Assembly: GCA_023436025.1 (NCBI GenBank) | Contig: JAEZKX010000247.1 | Coordinates: forward strand, 1-8,686 | From: Pseudomonadota bacterium | GTDB lineage: Bacteria; Pseudomonadota; Gammaproteobacteria; Burkholderiales; Burkholderiaceae_C | Length of the DNA: 8,686 bases | Direction of reading: 5' to 3' | Shown: piece by piece, positions 6,045 to 8,686 of the stretch | How the letters are laid out: each line of letters begins with the position of its first letter | How positions within the stretch are numbered: the stretch's first letter is position 1 | Notes under the pieces: generated by a model | Databases searched by the model: none | Told to the model about the DNA's origin: nothing | Seen by the model: the letters and a program-made list of their open reading frames with translations, nothing else | Made by a program: the position numbers and the translations under genes

Positions 6045-7010
6045 ATGAAACCCAAGTTCGCCATCACGGCCGCGGCGCTGTCGCTCGCGGGCAGTGCCTT
6101 CGCGCAGACCAAGTGGGACCTGCCGGCCGCCTATCCGGCCACCAACTTCCACACCGAGAACCTGGTGCAGTTCGCCAACGACGTGGACAAGGCCAGCGGC
6201 GGCAAGCTAAAGATCCAGGTCCATGCGAATGCCTCGCTGTTCAAGGCGCCGGAGATCAAGCGCGCGGTGCAGGGCGGGCAGGCGCAGATCGGCGAGATCC
6301 TGCTGGTGAACTTCCAGAACGAGTGGCAGCTGTTCGGCGCGGACGGGCTGCCCTTCCTGGCCGACAGCTACGACGCGGCGATGAAGCTGTGGCGGGCCCA
6401 GAAGCCGTTCCTGGACAAGAAGCTCGGCGAGCAGGGCATGATGGTGCTCTATGCGGTGGCCTGGCCGCCGCAGGGCATCTACACCAAGCGCACGCTCAAT
6501 TCCGCGGCCGACATGAAGGGCCTCAAGTGGCGCGCCTACAGCCCTGCCACCGCGCGCATCGCCGAACTGGTGGGCGCCACGCCGGTCACGGTGCAGGCGG
6601 CCGAACTGTCGCAGGCCATGGCCACCGGCGTGGTCGACTCGTACATGTCCTCCGGCACCACGGGCTGGGACACCAAGACCTTCGAGCACATCAAGAACTG
6701 GTACGACACCCAGGCCTGGCTGCCCAAGAACGCCGTCATCGTCAACCGCGCGGCCTTCCAGGCGCTCGACAAACCCACGCAGGACGCCCTGCTCAAGGCC
6801 GCCGCCGAAGCCGAAACGCGCGGCTGGGCCGCCTCGCGCCGGACCAACACCGAGGTGCTGGAAAAGCTCAAGGCCAACGGCATGCAGATCCTGCCGCCGC
6901 CCCCGGCGCTGAAGGCCGACATGAAGAAGGTTGGCGACACCATGCTGAAGGAATGGCTAGACAAGGCCGGTCCGGAAGGCCAGCAGCTGGTGGACGCGTA
7001 CCGCAAGTAG
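6045..7010 (+). CDS. dctP: TRAP transporter solute-binding protein, probable pyroglutamate receptor 2
   Basis: A 321-residue DctP-family receptor. Residues 1-20 are a Sec signal peptide ending GSAFA, with the mature protein starting QTKWDLP exactly as in the first receptor. The mature parts align without gaps at about 70% identity by hand count. The N-terminal half (about 75%) is better conserved than the C-terminal half (about 65%). The ligand-site segment KWRAYSPAT is kept, with its arginine. Most divergence is near the C-terminal third, around ASRRTNTEVLEKLKA. The start has GGAG (6036-6039) five bases upstream; the frame is open further up but overlaps dctM. Its own sigma-54-like promoter suggests it can be expressed apart from dctPQM. 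The pair resembles B. pertussis DctP6/DctP7 in being two related receptors; ligand identity is inferred. Confidence 0.93.
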   Translation: MKPKFAITAAALSLAGSAFAQTKWDLPAAYPATNFHTENLVQFANDVDKASGGKLKIQVHANASLFKAPEIKRAVQGGQAQIGEILLVNFQNEWQLFGADGLPFLADSYDAAMKLWRAQKPFLDKKLGEQGMMVLYAVAWPPQGIYTKRTLNSAADMKGLKWRAYSPATARIAELVGATPVTVQAAELSQAMATGVVDSYMSSGTTGWDTKTFEHIKNWYDTQAWLPKNAVIVNRAAFQALDKPTQDALLKAAAEAETRGWAASRRTNTEVLEKLKANGMQILPPPPALKADMKKVGDTMLKEWLDKAGPEGQQLVDAYRK

Positions 7011-7016
7011 GGAACG

Positions 7017-7041
7017 GGGCGGCGTCACACCCGCGCCGTCC
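7017..7041. terminator. Hairpin between convergent dctP2 and the UPF0158 gene
   Basis: GGGCGGCG (7017-7024) pairs with CGCCGTCC (7034-7041) over a nine-base loop, giving eight pairs with one G-T wobble. It fills the 31-base gap between two convergent genes and could stop transcription from both sides. No T-tract is seen on either strand, so it may need Rho or act only as a 3' end block. Confidence 0.45.
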
Positions 7042-7482
7042 TCAAGGCCCGAGCTGCAGCCCGTTCTCGTCGGCCCAGTCGGTCAGCGCTTCCTCTTGCG
7101 CCCTGTCGCGAAAGGTATGCCATGCCGCGCGCAATCCGCGGCGCGCGAGCAGACTGGAATAGCGCCCGTACCCGCCCTTGCGCGCGAAGTACCCGCGCAC
7201 CTCCTCTTCGTCCTGGGGCATGTGCTCGCGCACGAAGCGCATCACCAGGGGCCTGCCCAGGTCGAAATCGCCCCAGCTCGGGATCGCCAGGAACAGCGCC
7301 GGATCCTTGACGTCACCCGGCGGCATCTCTTCTTCCTCGAAACCGAGGTCTTCCACCGGCACGATGTGGATCGTGCCGGTGGGCAGGTGCACGTACGCCG
7401 CGCCCTCCGAATAGGCCGCCGCACTGGCACTGACGAACTCGACCGCGTCGGAAAGCTGGGACAGGCTCACGACCGCGGCCAC
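7042..7482 (-). CDS. UPF0158 family protein, function unknown
   Basis: A 146-residue soluble, acidic protein. It shows the pattern I know from UPF0158: an N-terminal LSDAVEFVSAS segment, YVHLPTGTIHIV, an acidic EEEEMP stretch, DPALFLAIPSWGDFDLGRPL, VMRFVREHMPQDEEEVRGYF, then YGRYSSLLARRGLRAAWHTF and the C-terminal DWADENGLQL. No molecular function is established that I can name. I chose the GTG at 7482: the sequence TGAGGAGG, which includes the xdhC stop, provides a strong ribosome binding site five bases away. The longer open frame to 7542 overlaps xdhC and begins with Arg-rich, unrelated sequence; a GTG at 7470 is a weaker alternative. The ten-base gap to xdhC indicates one transcript and coupled translation. 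Confidence 0.82.
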   Translation of the reverse strand: MAAVVSLSQLSDAVEFVSASAAAYSEGAAYVHLPTGTIHIVPVEDLGFEEEEMPPGDVKDPALFLAIPSWGDFDLGRPLVMRFVREHMPQDEEEVRGYFARKGGYGRYSSLLARRGLRAAWHTFRDRAQEEALTDWADENGLQLGP

Positions 7483-7492
7483 CGCGGCCTCC

Positions 7493-8569
7493 TCACTGCG
7501 CCTGCCGCGCGGCCGGCACGCCGCACACCGGCGCCTGCGCATCGTTGGACTGCAGCGCGCGCAGGTTCTTCGCCTGCGCCACCTCCATGTCGCGCGGCAG
7601 CGTCACGCCATTCTTTACGGCGAGCACTTCCGCCATGATGCTCACGGCGATTTCCGGCGGCGTCTTGCTGCCGATGTAGATGCCGATGGGACCGCGCAGG
7701 CGCTGCAGGTCGGCCGCGCTCAGGCCGAAGTGTTCCATCATGCGCTGGTGCCGCGCTTCGTTGTTGCGCCGGCTGCCGATGGCGCCGACGTAGAAGGCTT
7801 CGGTCTTCAGCGCCTCCATCAAGGCCAGGTCATCCAGCTTGGGATCGTGCGTCAGGGCCACCACGCAGCTGCGGCGGTCGGGCCGGAACGCGGCCACCAC
7901 GTCGTCGGGCATGTCGCTCACCACGCGCGCACCCGCCACGCTCCAGGCGCCGCGGTACTCCTCGCGCGGATCGCACACCGTCACGGCGAAACCGCTGAAC
8001 AGCGCCATGGTCGCCAGGTACTCGGTGAGCTGGCCGGCGCCGATCAGCAGCATGCGGTACTCGGGGCCGAAGGTGTTGTGCAGCATGCCGTCGGCCAGCG
8101 CCAGTTCCTCGGGGGCCTGTGCCTCTTCCAGCGTGACGGCGCCGTCGGCCAGCCGCACGCCGCGGCGCATCAGCCGGCCCGCCTCCAGTGCCTCGACCAG
8201 GCGCGCCAGCGCCTGCGCATCGGGGTCGTATTCGAGCAGCAGTTCCAGCGTGCCGCCGCAGGGCAGGCCGAAGCGGTGCGCCTCGTCGGCGGTGACGCCG
8301 TACTTCACGAAGCCGGGGGCACCGGAGGGCATGGCCTGGTTGGCCGCGCGGCCCGCATAGGCCTGGGTGTGGCGGTAGATCAGGTCGTCCTCGATGCAGC
8401 CGCCGCTGACGGAGCCGACCACCGCGCCGTCTTCGGCCAGCGCCATGATGGAGCCGATGGGCCGCGGCGACGAGCCCCAGGTGCGCACCACCGTCGCGAG
8501 CAGGGCACGCTTGCCGGCACGCCGCCAGTCGCGCAGCGTGCGCAGCACCATCACGTCAAGATTTTCCAT
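7493..8569 (-). CDS. xdhC: XdhC/CoxI family molybdoenzyme maturation protein
   Basis: A 358-residue cytoplasmic protein with the two-domain layout of the XdhC/CoxI family. The N-terminal domain (about 10-115) has RTWGSSPRPIGSIMAL, GSVSGGCIEDDLI (Cys58) and FGLPCGGTLELLLE (Cys104). The C-terminal Rossmann-like domain (about 170-320) has LLIGAGQLTEYLATMAL (from L174), CDPREEY, VALTHDPKLDDLAL and FYVGAIGSRRNN. Such proteins bind molybdenum cofactor, promote its sulfuration and insert it into xanthine dehydrogenase or CO-dehydrogenase-like enzymes. The start ATG at 8569 has AAGGAC nine bases upstream. No molybdenum hydroxylase subunit is visible in the window; it may lie beyond the right edge. 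The assignment to XdhC or CoxI in the narrow sense is open. Confidence 0.9.
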   Translation of the reverse strand: MENLDVMVLRTLRDWRRAGKRALLATVVRTWGSSPRPIGSIMALAEDGAVVGSVSGGCIEDDLIYRHTQAYAGRAANQAMPSGAPGFVKYGVTADEAHRFGLPCGGTLELLLEYDPDAQALARLVEALEAGRLMRRGVRLADGAVTLEEAQAPEELALADGMLHNTFGPEYRMLLIGAGQLTEYLATMALFSGFAVTVCDPREEYRGAWSVAGARVVSDMPDDVVAAFRPDRRSCVVALTHDPKLDDLALMEALKTEAFYVGAIGSRRNNEARHQRMMEHFGLSAADLQRLRGPIGIYIGSKTPPEIAVSIMAEVLAVKNGVTLPRDMEVAQAKNLRALQSNDAQAPVCGVPAARQAQ

Positions 8570-8608
8570 GGCCTATTGTCCTTCCGGTGGCGGCCGCGCG
8601 CAGGCGGC

Positions 8609-8686
8609 TCAGCGCAACAGGAACAGCGCCGCCAGCACCACCGCGACGCCCACACCCACCCAGACCCACACCGGCGGCCGCTGGCG
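8609..8686 (-). CDS. C-terminal end of a membrane-anchored protein, 5' end beyond window
   Basis: The minus-strand frame entering from the right edge encodes 25 residues before a TGA at 8609-8611. They are a basic, proline-containing start (RQRPP) and then a single hydrophobic helix (VWVWVGVGVAVVLAALFLL) with a final Arg. This looks like a C-terminal tail anchor or last membrane helix. It ends 39 bases before xdhC in the same direction, so the two are probably co-transcribed. CoxG-type (SRPBCC) proteins in cox/xdh clusters often end in such a helix, which makes CoxG a candidate. There is too little sequence to name it. Confidence 0.55.
   Translation of the reverse strand, partial: RQRPPVWVWVGVGVAVVLAALFLLR

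Overview
The window is GC-rich, densely packed bacterial DNA. Codon use, gene families and gene order suggest a betaproteobacterium of the order Burkholderiales (Comamonadaceae- or Alcaligenaceae-like). That placement is inference from style and families, not from a marker gene. I saw no RNA genes, insertion sequences, phage genes or CRISPR arrays. No gene-free stretch exceeds 300 bases; the longest is the divergent intergenic region 1916-2157.

The left and centre (1-7010) form one functional locus. On the minus strand lie pxpA (1136-1915) and, overlapping its 3' end, a fused pxpB-pxpC gene running off the left edge (1-1148). Together they encode the ATP-dependent 5-oxoprolinase, which opens pyroglutamate (5-oxoproline) to glutamate. 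A tandem array of nine 12-bp units (379-486) encodes a low-complexity linker between the PxpB and PxpC parts. Divergently on the plus strand come a GntR/FCD regulator (2158-2835), a TRAP solute-binding protein dctP1 (3042-4031), the TRAP membrane subunits dctQ (4152-4661) and dctM (4654-5949), and a second solute-binding protein dctP2 (6045-7010), about 70% identical to the first. Bordetella pertussis DctP6 and DctP7 are TRAP receptors described as binding pyroglutamate. The simplest reading is therefore a complete pyroglutamate module: two receptors and one QM permease bring the compound in, PxpABC hydrolyses it, and the GntR protein senses it.

The non-coding DNA carries the most striking signals. 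A 14-bp sequence with an 11-bp palindromic core (TTGTTGAACAA) occurs twice, once between pxpA and the regulator gene (2055-2068) and once before dctP1 (2972-2985). It fits the general FadR/FCD-type operator pattern and probably marks the regulon of the neighbouring GntR protein. Both dctP genes are also preceded by sequences matching sigma-54 (-24/-12) promoters with exact GG-N10-GC spacing (2993-3010 and 5989-6005). A weaker copy lies before pxpA (2028-2045). The locus may thus combine GntR control with RpoN control.

The right part (7042-8686, minus strand) is a separate cluster convergent with dctP2. It holds the C-terminal end of a membrane-anchored protein at the right edge, an XdhC/CoxI-family molybdoenzyme maturation factor (7493-8569), and a UPF0158-family protein (7042-7482) that starts at a GTG just after the xdhC stop and looks translationally coupled. 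A hairpin at 7017-7041 separates the two clusters.
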